From assembly GCA_944321125.1 (NCBI GenBank), contig CALUKD010000015.1, positions 1 through 64,000 of the forward strand: a stretch of DNA of 64,000 bases, given 5' to 3'. Every line of letters starts with the position of its first letter. The first letter of the stretch is position 1. Shown in pieces: positions 8,855 to 15,775 of the stretch. The notes below the pieces were generated by a model. It was not told the DNA's origin and did not search any database. It saw only the letters and a list, made by a program, of their open reading frames with translations. A program made the position numbers and the translations under genes. This DNA is from Candidatus Butyricimonas faecavium (GTDB taxonomy: Bacteria > Bacteroidota > Bacteroidia > Bacteroidales > Marinifilaceae).

Positions 8855-9409
8855 ATGGGAATTATCTCCATATTATTAATCGCTGTCGGCTTAGCCATGG
8901 ATAGTCTTGCAGTAAGTATTAGCGGTGGAATCGTTATGCGCCCTTTCTGCATGCGGCAATCTTTACGCCTGGCCTTTACCATGGGGATCTTTCAAGGAGG
9001 GATGACATTACTCGGTTGGCTCATGGGAGTCAGTTTCAGCTCGTACATCACCACCTTCGACCATTGGATTGCCTTTATACTACTTGGTTTCCTCGGGGGA
9101 AAAATGATCTATGAATCTTTCGAAGAAGAAGAGACCACGATCTCATCCTTTTCCACGAAAACGCTCATCACACTAGGCATCGCCACCAGCATTGACGCTC
9201 TAGCCGTGGGTGTTAGTATGGCCTTCCTTAAAACGAGTATTTATTTCCCTGCTTTCATCATTGGATTCGTGACATTCGCCCTCTCTTTAATCGGAGTTAT
9301 CAGTGGCTACCGTTTCGGAAAAATCAAAGGCATCAACGTTGAATTATTCGGAGGTATCATCCTCATCGCCATTGGAATCAAAATCCTCATCGAGCATCTG
9401 ATGGAATAA
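8855..9409 (+). CDS. mntP: Manganese efflux pump MntP
   Basis: 184-residue integral membrane protein with six hydrophobic segments arranged as an internal duplication. The repeated acidic motifs GLAMDSLAVSISGG (first half) and GIATSIDALAVGVS (second half) carry the Asp residues used in Mn2+ export across the inner membrane. A TTG codon at 8837 in the same frame is not a credible start because it lies inside the predicted promoter; ATG 8855 is used. It is monocistronic, followed by tmRNA. Unlike enterobacterial mntP, no leader long enough for a manganese riboswitch fits before the start. Confidence 0.93.
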   Translation: MGIISILLIAVGLAMDSLAVSISGGIVMRPFCMRQSLRLAFTMGIFQGGMTLLGWLMGVSFSSYITTFDHWIAFILLGFLGGKMIYESFEEEETTISSFSTKTLITLGIATSIDALAVGVSMAFLKTSIYFPAFIIGFVTFALSLIGVISGYRFGKIKGINVELFGGIILIAIGIKILIEHLME

Positions 9410-9446
9410 TTTTCAATTTTCAATTCTTCATTTTCAATTATATTCG

Positions 9447-9454
9447 TATCTTTG
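9447..9454 (+). promoter_or_regulatory. -7 element for tmRNA
   Basis: TATCTTTG, an exact consensus match 15 bases upstream of the mature tmRNA 5' end. Confidence 0.6.
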
Positions 9455-9469
9455 TATTCGCATATCTAT

Positions 9470-9868
9470 GGGGTAGACGTGGATTTGACAGCATGATGAA
9501 TAGGTATGTAAGCATGTCGGGCGTAGTGAAGCCGGCCCGTTAATCCCGGACGCAAAATTTTAATTGGCGAAAGAAATTACGCTCTTGCTGCCTAATTGAA
9601 TAATAGTAGATTGAGGCTTTATCTCCGCTCAAGGTAGTGGAGACGAGACATCCCGCTGGCGGTCCCACCTTGTGCCACCCAGCATTCGGGGTGCAGGTAA
9701 TACGAGGTTAGTCAACGTTCTGCTTCGTGACGTTGGTGAAATAACAGAAGCTAAGGTATGGTTTGGGTGCTTTTTTCCGGGCCATATTCGAAAACCAACA
9801 AAAAGCTAAGCATGTAGAAAGCATATTGATTCCGTGTTTGGACCAGGGTTCGATTCCCTGCTACTCCA
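9470..9868 (+). ncRNA. ssrA: Transfer-messenger RNA (tmRNA)
   Basis: About 399 nt. The 5' end GGGGTAG pairs with 3' CTACTCC (9861-9867) to form the tRNA-like acceptor stem. The T arm with GGTTCGATTCC is at the 3' end, and the genomic sequence after discriminator A is CAC, so CCA is apparently added post-transcriptionally. The tag frame starts at 9566 and reads GERNYALAA then TAA (9566-9595), ending in the ALAA degron recognised by ClpXP. The alanine from charged tmRNA precedes it. The RNA rescues stalled ribosomes together with SmpB, which is not in this window. Confidence 0.97.
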
Positions 9869-9886
9869 CACTATTTTCTAACAAAC

Positions 9887-9919
9887 TAAATAAAAGAGGC
9901 GAAAAGCCTCTTTTATTTA
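9887..9919 (+). terminator. Terminator of tmRNA
   Basis: 14-bp stem TAAATAAAAGAGGC / GCCTCTTTTATTTA with loop GAAAA. The T-rich 3' arm serves as the run-off tract. Confidence 0.85.
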
Positions 9920-9971
9920 ATCCTTTAGTAAAAGGTAAATGAATCTTCCCACCGGGATAAATAAAAATCCC

Positions 9972-9979
9972 TATCTTTG
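9972..9979 (+). promoter_or_regulatory. -7 element for the YjbR gene
   Basis: TATCTTTG, an exact consensus match 20 bases before the ATG at 9999. An in-frame ATG at 9939 lies upstream of this element and so cannot be the start of this transcript. Confidence 0.55.
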
Positions 9980-9998
9980 TAAAAATAACATCAAATTT

Positions 9999-10382
9999 AT
10001 GGATATCATAGAACTCCGGGAGTTATGCCTCTCATTTCCTCACACAACCGAAGAATTTCCTTTCGACGAAACCACATTAGTCTTTAAGGTTTTCAATAAA
10101 ATGTTTTGCTGCACGGACATCATGCCATTCGAATGGATCGCCGTGAAATGTGACCCGGATCGGGCCATCGAATTACGAGAAAAATACCCGGAAATCACTT
10201 CTGCCTATCATTTCAATAAGAAATACTGGAACGGGATAAATATGCATGGCTCCCTGCCCGACAAATTCATCGAAGAACTCATTGAACACTCGTACCGGGA
10301 AGTCATCAAGAAACTCCCGAAAAGTTTTGTAAAAGAGAATTTCCCGGAATTTTCACTTACCGAGTCTAATCGAAAGAAGTAA
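9999..10382 (+). CDS. MmcQ/YjbR-family DNA-binding-like protein
   Basis: 127 residues, the normal size for the YjbR (CyaY-like fold) family. Characteristic features are the N-terminal ELRELCLSFPHTTEEFPF helix, the KVFNKMF strand, a conserved AVKCDP segment and YHFNKKYWNGI near the middle, followed by a long C-terminal helix. The family is described as possible DNA-binding proteins without a settled function. It is a short stand-alone gene between tmRNA and the catalase region. The start at 9999 is preferred because the promoter-like element lies just upstream. Confidence 0.85.
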   Translation: MDIIELRELCLSFPHTTEEFPFDETTLVFKVFNKMFCCTDIMPFEWIAVKCDPDRAIELREKYPEITSAYHFNKKYWNGINMHGSLPDKFIEELIEHSYREVIKKLPKSFVKENFPEFSLTESNRKK

Positions 10383-10437
10383 CAAAAGTTCACTCTCTAT
10401 CGCTTTCTATACCGCATTCCGGGCGATCATTCATCTA

Positions 10438-10623
10438 CTAGGATTTTTTCCCTTTCGCATAATTCTTCTTCACGTCAACAGATACCCTGATGCAAATAAT
10501 ACCCTTACCTTCCTTCACCGAAATCGTCATACACTCGTTTTCACGAGGCAAAGTAAAAGCTGCCAGTTGGGGAAATCCGATCACGAGTTATTCCAGAACA
10601 CACAACATATTATTCCCCAACTG
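10438..10623 (-). pseudogene. Short degraded coding remnant downstream of catalase
   Basis: On the minus strand a frame of about 50 codons runs from 10587 to a stop at 10438-10440. It reads with natural composition (LVIGFPQLAAFTLPRENE, then MTISVKEGKGIICIRVSV) and ends in a Lys-rich tail. Upstream, in the same frame and separated by one TAA (10588-10590), the sequence continues QLGNNMLCVLE before another stop. No convincing ATG start or promoter precedes it. The simplest reading is the C-terminal end of a gene broken by stop codons; a short translated protein starting at GTG 10584 is the alternative. I do not recognise the family. It may be co-transcribed with katA, which ends at 10645. Confidence 0.45.
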
Positions 10624-10644
10624 TCAGCCAGTAAAAATTAATTA

Positions 10645-12123
10645 TTAATCTTCTTGTTGTTGGCGTTTCACCTCAGCAAGGACCTCATTCATATCCAAGC
10701 CTGCCGCCTCGGCAATCCCCTTACCACAACGTTCATCAGCCTGATAGAAACGAGCAGCTACCCGCACTTTTATATTCACGGGTACACCTTCCATAGCCGT
10801 GGCAACATTCGTGTGAATCCGCATTTTCTCATCTTCAGGTACCAAACGATACAAATCACCCGGTTGCGTATAGTAATCCTTATCCTGTTGGTAATGACTA
10901 CCCATTCCCCGAATCTCGAAAGGCGGTTGATTATAAGCATGATTATCTACCGGTCCACCAAAACTGTTCGGCTCGTAGTTCACCGCACCGCCACCGTTAC
11001 CATCCACCCGCATGACACCATCCCGGTGATAATTGTGTATCGGACAACGAGATGCATTTACCGGAATGGAATCCGCATTAATCCCCAAACGGTAACGTTG
11101 TGCATCACCGTAAGCGAACAACCGTCCTTGCAGCATTTTATCCGGAGAGAAATGGATACCAGGAACCACGTTGGCCGGGTTAAAAGCAGCTTGTTCCACG
11201 TCAGCAAAATAATTCTCCGGATTCCGGTTCAACTCGACCACCCCGACTTCAATCAACGGATAATCTTTGTGACTCCACACCTTCGTCAAGTCGAAGGGAT
11301 TGAAGCGATAGGTTTCAGCATCTTTCTCCGGCATGATCTGTACACACATTTTCCATTTCGGAAAATCTCCCTTCTCGATACTCTCGAACAAATCCCGCTG
11401 GGAATGTTCCCGATCTTTTGCCACAATCCTTTCCGCTTCTTCGTTCGTGAAATTAGCAATCCCCTGCATACAGCGAAAATGGAATTTCACCCAGCAACGT
11501 TCATTATACTCGTTATAAAAACTAAACGTATGACTTCCGAAACCATGCATATGACGAAAATCCTGAGGGATACCCCGGTCACTCATCAAGATCATGACTT
11601 GATGTAATGTTTCCGGCGACAAACTCCAGAAGTCCCACATCGCCGTGTTACTTCTCAGGTTTGTTTTCGGATCCCGCTTCTGTGTATGAATAAAATCGGG
11701 AAATTTCAACGGGTCCCGGATAAAGAAAACAGGCGTATTATTCCCGACCAGATCCCAGTTGCCCTCGTCAGTATAAAATTTCATGGCAAATCCCCGGACA
11801 TCCCGTTCCGTGTCAGCGGCTCCCCGCTCCCCTGCTACCGTGGAAAAACGCATGAAGACATCGGTTTTCTTGCCGACTCGTGCAAAAATACTCGCTTTCG
11901 TGTAACGGGTAATATCATTCGTCACCGTAAATGTGCCAAACGCCCCGCTTCCCTTGGCATGTACGATACGTTCCGGAATCCGCTCCCGGTTAAAATGAGC
12001 CAATTTCTCAATCAACCAAACATTTTGCAAGAGAGCTGGCCCATGAGGTCCCGCTGTCTGGATGTTTTGGTTATCACCAACCGAAGCCCCAGCCTCGGTG
12101 GTAAGTTTTTGTTTCTTTTCCAT
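10645..12123 (-). CDS. katA: Catalase (clade-3, small-subunit haem catalase)
   Basis: 492 residues from Met at 12123. Haem-site and catalytic residues are His55 in RIVHAKGSG, Asn128 in VGNNTPVFF and the proximal Tyr338 in [10 protein letters not shown]. Length and lack of a C-terminal flavodoxin-like domain fit small-subunit catalases. It degrades hydrogen peroxide in the cytoplasm, a normal oxidative-stress defence in Bacteroidales that is usually under OxyR. The start MEKKQK is preferred. An in-frame upstream ATG at 12150 (MINEYTLL) lies within the 17-bp inverted repeat region discussed separately. A PAS-domain gene lies 86 bp upstream on the same strand. Confidence 0.96.
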   Translation of the reverse strand: MEKKQKLTTEAGASVGDNQNIQTAGPHGPALLQNVWLIEKLAHFNRERIPERIVHAKGSGAFGTFTVTNDITRYTKASIFARVGKKTDVFMRFSTVAGERGAADTERDVRGFAMKFYTDEGNWDLVGNNTPVFFIRDPLKFPDFIHTQKRDPKTNLRSNTAMWDFWSLSPETLHQVMILMSDRGIPQDFRHMHGFGSHTFSFYNEYNERCWVKFHFRCMQGIANFTNEEAERIVAKDREHSQRDLFESIEKGDFPKWKMCVQIMPEKDAETYRFNPFDLTKVWSHKDYPLIEVGVVELNRNPENYFADVEQAAFNPANVVPGIHFSPDKMLQGRLFAYGDAQRYRLGINADSIPVNASRCPIHNYHRDGVMRVDGNGGGAVNYEPNSFGGPVDNHAYNQPPFEIRGMGSHYQQDKDYYTQPGDLYRLVPEDEKMRIHTNVATAMEGVPVNIKVRVAARFYQADERCGKGIAEAAGLDMNEVLAEVKRQQQED

Positions 12124-12179
12124 GATTAATAAGGTATATTCGTTTATCATCTATCTTCCGATTATACCTTATTAATCAT
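12122..12179 (-). promoter_or_regulatory. 17-bp perfect inverted repeat at the catalase start codon
   Basis: Arms ATGATTAATAAGGTATA (12122-12138) and its exact complement (12163-12179), with a 24-base spacer. The arm nearest the gene includes the AT of the katA ATG. It could be an operator dyad or, in RNA, a hairpin that hides the start codon. It is not a typical terminator, and the spacer is too short for a normal invertible promoter. Confidence 0.7.
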
Positions 12180-12209
12180 TAAAAAGTTTTACAAACGAAT
12201 CAAAAACTT

Positions 12210-12551
12210 CTACTCCGCTTTCGGTTTACGGATATAATGCGGCATCTCAAAAGGAATCTCTAAAGAAAATTCCACCAATCCCATAAATTCACCATTCTCG
12301 TACCACGGAGTCTGGTAAATCAATTTTTTCACACCGTTTTTCTCAATCGTGTAAACATTCGTGGCATGTTCTTCCATCAACTGCACTAACTTCGTCCGGG
12401 CAGGCTCTGGGTGACAATCCAACACGTTCTGTCCGACAAGATCACCGTGATTCGTTTTTTGGGATTTATCATTCATTTGAAGAATCTTACCTTCTTTATC
12501 GCAAACCGTGATGGCCACGTTCAATTCTTTCATGTAATCCATAGCTGTCAT
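12210..12551 (-). CDS. Small single-PAS-domain protein
   Basis: About 113 residues consisting almost entirely of one PAS domain: MKELNVAITVCDKEGKILQMND at the start, a central GQNVLDCHPEPARTKLVQLM segment and a C-terminal beta-sheet (KLIYQTPWYENGEFMGLVEFSLEI). The CHPE/CHPP-type motif is shared with PAS domains fused to DUF438/hemerythrin-like proteins. It probably senses a small ligand or redox state in the cytoplasm; no output domain is present. A -7-like element (12566-12573) lies between the Met at 12587 and the Met at 12551, so the latter or the one at 12542 is the likely start. It sits upstream of katA on the same strand; a functional link is plausible but unproven. Confidence 0.75.
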   Translation of the reverse strand: MTAMDYMKELNVAITVCDKEGKILQMNDKSQKTNHGDLVGQNVLDCHPEPARTKLVQLMEEHATNVYTIEKNGVKKLIYQTPWYENGEFMGLVEFSLEIPFEMPHYIRKPKAE

Positions 12552-12565
12552 TTTTAATTGATATA

Positions 12566-12573
12566 CAAAACTA
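12566..12573 (-). promoter_or_regulatory. -7 element for the PAS gene
   Basis: Minus strand TAGTTTTG, an exact TAnnTTTG match located 15 bases before the start at 12551. Confidence 0.5.
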
Positions 12574-12654
12574 CAATTTTTCAGCATGCCGTTCTTCCAT
12601 TTTCACGAATTAATAGCCACCATCCACATTTTCTTCAAATTTTCTTGAAAATAT

Positions 12655-12685
12655 TTTGCGGAATTCAACAAAACCCCTATATTTG
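12655..12685 (+). promoter_or_regulatory. Promoter of tRNA-Asn
   Basis: TTTG at 12655-12658, then 19 bases, then TATATTTG at 12678-12685. Both Bacteroidetes promoter boxes match well, 18 bases before the tRNA. Confidence 0.75.
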
Positions 12686-12703
12686 CATCGCTTTTGAGAA
12701 AAT

Positions 12704-12777
12704 TCCTTAGTAGCTCAGTTGGTTAGAGCGGCGGACTGTTAATCCGTAGGTCGTAGGTTCAAGTCCTACCTGAGGAG
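12704..12777 (+). tRNA. tRNA-Asn (anticodon GTT)
   Basis: 74 nt. Acceptor TCCTTAG pairs with CTGAGGA, the D arm is AGCTCAGTTGGTTAGAGC, the anticodon loop CTGTTAA contains GTT, and the T arm has GGTTCAAGTCC. CCA is not encoded. It has a strong promoter upstream and a terminator hairpin 14 bases downstream, so it is a single-gene unit. Confidence 0.97.
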
Positions 12778-12790
12778 CAAAGAAGCTGAG

Positions 12791-12815
12791 AGCCAGTATT
12801 TCTACTGGCTTTTTT
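12791..12815 (+). terminator. Terminator after tRNA-Asn
   Basis: Stem AGCCAGTA / TACTGGCT with loop TTTC, followed by a T run (12811-12815). Confidence 0.9.
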
Positions 12816-12934
12816 CATGTTTCCAAAATACCAAATACTCACTGGATATCAATACCTTAACAAAAACATCATCCCATACCTGTACATTACTACAATAAAA
12901 ATTGAGGGGATTACAAGGGGGAAAATCAGGGAAA

Positions 12935-13021
12935 ATTTGCTATCATATTTGCTATCATTCCCATTTTATTTGCTCCCATTGGTCACCAAAGTGGTCACCT
13001 TCATAAAAAAAAGTGGTCACC
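12935..13021. repeat. Tandem 12-mer and GGTCACC repeats
   Basis: ATTTGCTATCAT occurs twice in exact tandem (12935-12958). GGTCACC occurs at 12981-12987, 12993-12999 and 13015-13021, the last two within GTGGTCACCTT. They lie 160-240 bp past the tRNA gene. Confidence 0.65.
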
Positions 13022-13294
13022 TTTTTTCAAGAGGTAAACTATTGTTTTATAAGTTATTAAAGCCAATATATTATGATAACAAGAGTGAACATTTCATTTT
13101 TTAGGTATCATTCCAAGGAAACAGGAACCGGGGAAGCACCTCGTTACCAGACTCTCGTGGGAAAGCAGGGGAACCTCACGTCCCTCGTGGTATACATACC
13201 ATTCTTTTCAAGCGAAAAAAGCTGTTTAGATGGGAAAGGCAAATAGACCCGTTGATATCAGTTTCAAACAAGGAGTTGCTCCCGGTATATCCGG

Positions 13295-13368
13295 GGCACA
13301 ACTTCGGTACTTTTCCGCTCGTGAGCGAAAGAGCACCGAAGTTGTGCCGAAGAAGTATCGAAGTTGAC
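13295..13368. repeat. Long palindromic element with a third related copy
   Basis: Arms GGCACAACTTCGGT (13295-13308) and ACCGAAGTTGTGCC (13335-13348) pair perfectly. The 26-base middle contains CGCTC / GAGCG (13316-13320 with 13323-13327). A third, inverted, imperfect copy of CAACTTCGGTACTTTTCC follows at about 13349-13366. No T run and no adjacent gene suggest a simple terminator role. Confidence 0.7.
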
Positions 13369-13476
13369 AACTGTCCTCATCGGAACTGCAACGGGTTATC
13401 CCCGAATGATATTATAAAAGTTCCACATAAAGAAACTAAACATTGATCTCATTTATTGCAAAAATACATCAATATA

Positions 13477-13505
13477 CAAAATAGCCGCATCAAGAAAGAT
13501 GCGGC
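13477..13505 (-). terminator. Terminator of the SusCD/thioredoxin locus
   Basis: Stem GCCGCATC / GATGCGGC (13484-13491 with 13498-13505), followed on the minus strand by TATTTTG. It lies 20 bp after the last gene of the locus. Confidence 0.7.
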
Positions 13506-13525
13506 CATCAAACATATTTTTATTC

Positions 13526-14587
13526 TTAATGCTTTCTGTAATTATTCTCGTCCAAATCCCACAATGTTCTCAATTTTGTTAACTCCTCCTTTTCATCCGG
13601 GAAATATTGTTGAAATGCCCAAACAAAAGAGCGTCCAAATTCCATAGCTTCAGGTAAAGTCGTCATTTTCCGAATATATTCCTTTACTTGATCTGCTTGT
13701 CCGAAATAACAAGCTTCGGCTAAATCGCACCAAACAAGGAAAAATTCCTTATCCGGTAAATCCGACATCTTAATCAACGAACGCATATAAGGCATCTCGT
13801 TTGCTTCACCACAATTCCAAGGATTCTCCTTACTCGTGATTCGTCCGGTCGTGTTATTAATCAAATGATCGGACAACATCGTACAAATAATCTTGAAAGA
13901 AGCGTCTTGGTATTTTTTACCTGCTATTTCACCCCTATTCTCCACGAAAAACTTAAACCGGGGAGCAAACAAATCATCGTATTTCAACTCTTCATAAACC
14001 ACCCAATAACGGGGAGCCAATTTTTCTTTCGGGGATAACAATCCGAACAAAGAATCCGTCAAGTTTTTCACCTCTTCTTTCATCCCGGCGTCCCGGAACA
14101 CATCCACAGCCATCGGAATCTCTTTTTTCTGCAAAGTCCCATCCGAGTATTTTTTCATAAAATACCCCCACGAAGTTTTCTCTTTCAATCCCCGTTCCAC
14201 CCGAGGAATAAAGATATGCAACGTGTCAGCCCCCACGATCTTATGCCGTAATGTTCCGTCCGGCAATATCATCAAAAAAGTAGGATAAGCATGCACGTCA
14301 TATTTATCAGCGAACGCTACCCCTTCCCCCTTTTCCGCATCGACTTTGAAACACACGAAATATTTATCGAAATACTTGGCTGCCTCAGGCGTCTGCAACA
14401 CCTCCTCACTCATCCAACGACACGGTCCGCACCACGAGGTATAAACATCCACGAAAACCATTTTCTTCTGCTGTTTTGCCACGTTCAAGGCCTCCTGAAA
14501 ACTTCCTTCCATAAATTTTACCCCATCTTGGGCGAATCCGTTCATCGAGAACAGAAAAATCAACACACTTAGTATAATCTTATTCAT
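13526..14587 (-). CDS. Exported thioredoxin-domain protein
   Basis: 353 residues. A signal peptide (1-19, ending NGFAQ) is followed by a thioredoxin domain (about 25-140) with VYTSWCGPCRWM (Cys53, Cys56) and a cis-Pro segment DVHAYPTFLMI. The C-terminal 200 residues are helical and unrecognised. It should act in the periplasm as a dithiol reductase or oxidase. It is the last gene of the locus, 3 bp after the preceding TlpA-like gene, so co-transcription is almost certain. The target is unknown; the position suggests thiols on the imported substrate or on the SusCD partner lipoproteins. Confidence 0.88.
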   Translation of the reverse strand: MNKIILSVLIFLFSMNGFAQDGVKFMEGSFQEALNVAKQQKKMVFVDVYTSWCGPCRWMSEEVLQTPEAAKYFDKYFVCFKVDAEKGEGVAFADKYDVHAYPTFLMILPDGTLRHKIVGADTLHIFIPRVERGLKEKTSWGYFMKKYSDGTLQKKEIPMAVDVFRDAGMKEEVKNLTDSLFGLLSPKEKLAPRYWVVYEELKYDDLFAPRFKFFVENRGEIAGKKYQDASFKIICTMLSDHLINNTTGRITSKENPWNCGEANEMPYMRSLIKMSDLPDKEFFLVWCDLAEACYFGQADQVKEYIRKMTTLPEAMEFGRSFVWAFQQYFPDEKEELTKLRTLWDLDENNYRKH

Positions 14588-14590
14588 AAC

Positions 14591-15775
14591 TTAATCTTTT
14601 AATGCATTTTCCAATTGGTTTATGACATCATCCACCGAATTCGTGGCACACATAACTTTACCCTCAGGGTTGAGCAAAACTAAATAGGGGATCGAGGAGA
14701 GCCGATACCCCATGGCCACATCCCTTAACATCTCTCCCGCACACCGCAATTGCATCCACTCCATTTTCTCTTCTGCCATAGCTTTTTTCCACTCTTCCTG
14801 TTTTTCATCCAATGACACGCTAAACACTTGTAACTCTTCCGGATATTCCCGGTACAGTTCCCTCACATGCGGGATAGCTTTCCGGCAAGGTCCGCACCAC
14901 GAAGCCCAGAAATCGATTAAAATATATTTATTCTTGATTATCAATTCTGATAATCTCACCGTATCCCCTTTCACACTCTGCACTCCAAAATCAGTATAAT
15001 TACATAAACGGGCATATTTCAACATCTCCGGCAACACACGTTTCATCCGGTTCACCCGAGCCGTGTCCGGGTTATTCTCAACCAACCGTAATCTTGCTTG
15101 TTGTTCTTCCGCCGTATATTGGAAAAAGGTGTTCAATTCCTTTTCTACCAAATAAGCCGACACGAAATAATCCGGATGTCGCTTGATAAAACTCTCCGAA
15201 ATATCTTGAAATTTTGCCTTAAGCACCTGAATTTCCTCGTTAGACTTCTTCACTGAATCCTCCGGTAAATTTCCCACCCAAGAAAATGCAGAAGCCTTTA
15301 ATTTATTATCAAGATTCCGCTCCGCATCCAAAGTCTCATTCTCATACTCGCTCAATTGTTCCTGCCCCTTAGGACCTTTCACACTCACCATTTGTCGACG
15401 TTGAAAAACATCATCTGTTTTTTGTATCTCCTCCGGAGAAGCCATCTTCACTTGATAATTTGCATTCTCCAGCATGATCTTTACTTTAACAAAATCAACC
15501 GTTCCCTTGCGAAAACGTAACTCTCCCATCACGTGTCCTTCTACTTTCCCTTCCAACCGAAATACACCATTCGACACGACAGTTGAGGCTATCTCACGCC
15601 CCTTTCCCTTCTCAATGTCAACTATTGTAACTTTCATAAATGTATTACAATTCTCCACTTGTCCCTCGATCACAAACCTCTCCTTTTGCGCCTCTCGGTT
15701 GCCACATCCCCAATTCACCAGACATATGACAAATGCTACATACAATAACAAACTTTTCATCTTATAACATCCCAT
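14591..15775 (-). CDS. TlpA-like thiol-disulfide lipoprotein with DUF4369-type N-domain
   Basis: 394 residues. A lipoprotein signal ends at VNWGC. A DUF4369-like beta domain (FVIEGQVENCNTFMKVTIVD) is followed by a helical middle and a C-terminal TlpA/AhpC-TSA domain with [10 protein letters not shown] (Cys294, Cys297) and cis-Pro in SSIPYLVLL. The start at 15775 overlaps the previous stop (TAATG); an internal Met at 15760 (MKSLLLY) gives an equally good signal peptide. It is likely anchored in the envelope and performs thiol-disulfide exchange. Its neighbours are a second TlpA-like gene upstream and a thioredoxin downstream. Confidence 0.88.
   Translation of the reverse strand: MGCYKMKSLLLYVAFVICLVNWGCGNREAQKERFVIEGQVENCNTFMKVTIVDIEKGKGREIASTVVSNGVFRLEGKVEGHVMGELRFRKGTVDFVKVKIMLENANYQVKMASPEEIQKTDDVFQRRQMVSVKGPKGQEQLSEYENETLDAERNLDNKLKASAFSWVGNLPEDSVKKSNEEIQVLKAKFQDISESFIKRHPDYFVSAYLVEKELNTFFQYTAEEQQARLRLVENNPDTARVNRMKRVLPEMLKYARLCNYTDFGVQSVKGDTVRLSELIIKNKYILIDFWASWCGPCRKAIPHVRELYREYPEELQVFSVSLDEKQEEWKKAMAEEKMEWMQLRCAGEMLRDVAMGYRLSSIPYLVLLNPEGKVMCATNSVDDVINQLENALKD

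Larger units (their letters stand above)
12816..13476. other. Gene-less, repeat-rich stretch after tRNA-Asn
   Basis: About 660 bp without a credible gene. It contains tandem 12-mers, three GGTCACC words, a more GC-rich block (about 13120-13200) with a repeated GGGGAA...CTCGTGG pattern, and a long hairpin with a third related copy. Short open frames here (such as 12817-13104 plus) have no recognisable domain and an unlikely composition. It looks like the remains of an insertion or a genome-specific intergenic repeat. Confidence 0.6.

Noticed and set aside
10654..11607. 317-codon plus-strand open frame opposite catalase
   Set aside because: It is antisense to the clearly coding katA sequence, has no recognisable domain and has a His/Arg/Ile-rich composition typical of a shadow frame.
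12122..12179. Invertible promoter (phase variation) at catalase
   Set aside because: The 24-bp spacer is far shorter than known Bacteroidetes invertible promoters, and no recombinase gene is adjacent.
12817..13104. 95-codon plus-strand open frame after tRNA-Asn
   Set aside because: No domain, AT-driven composition, and it runs through tandem repeats; no promoter matches it.
13176..13446. Two overlapping short frames on opposite strands sharing a HNFG...PKLC-like pattern
   Set aside because: The similarity is caused by the palindrome at 13295-13348 being read from both strands, not by protein homology.
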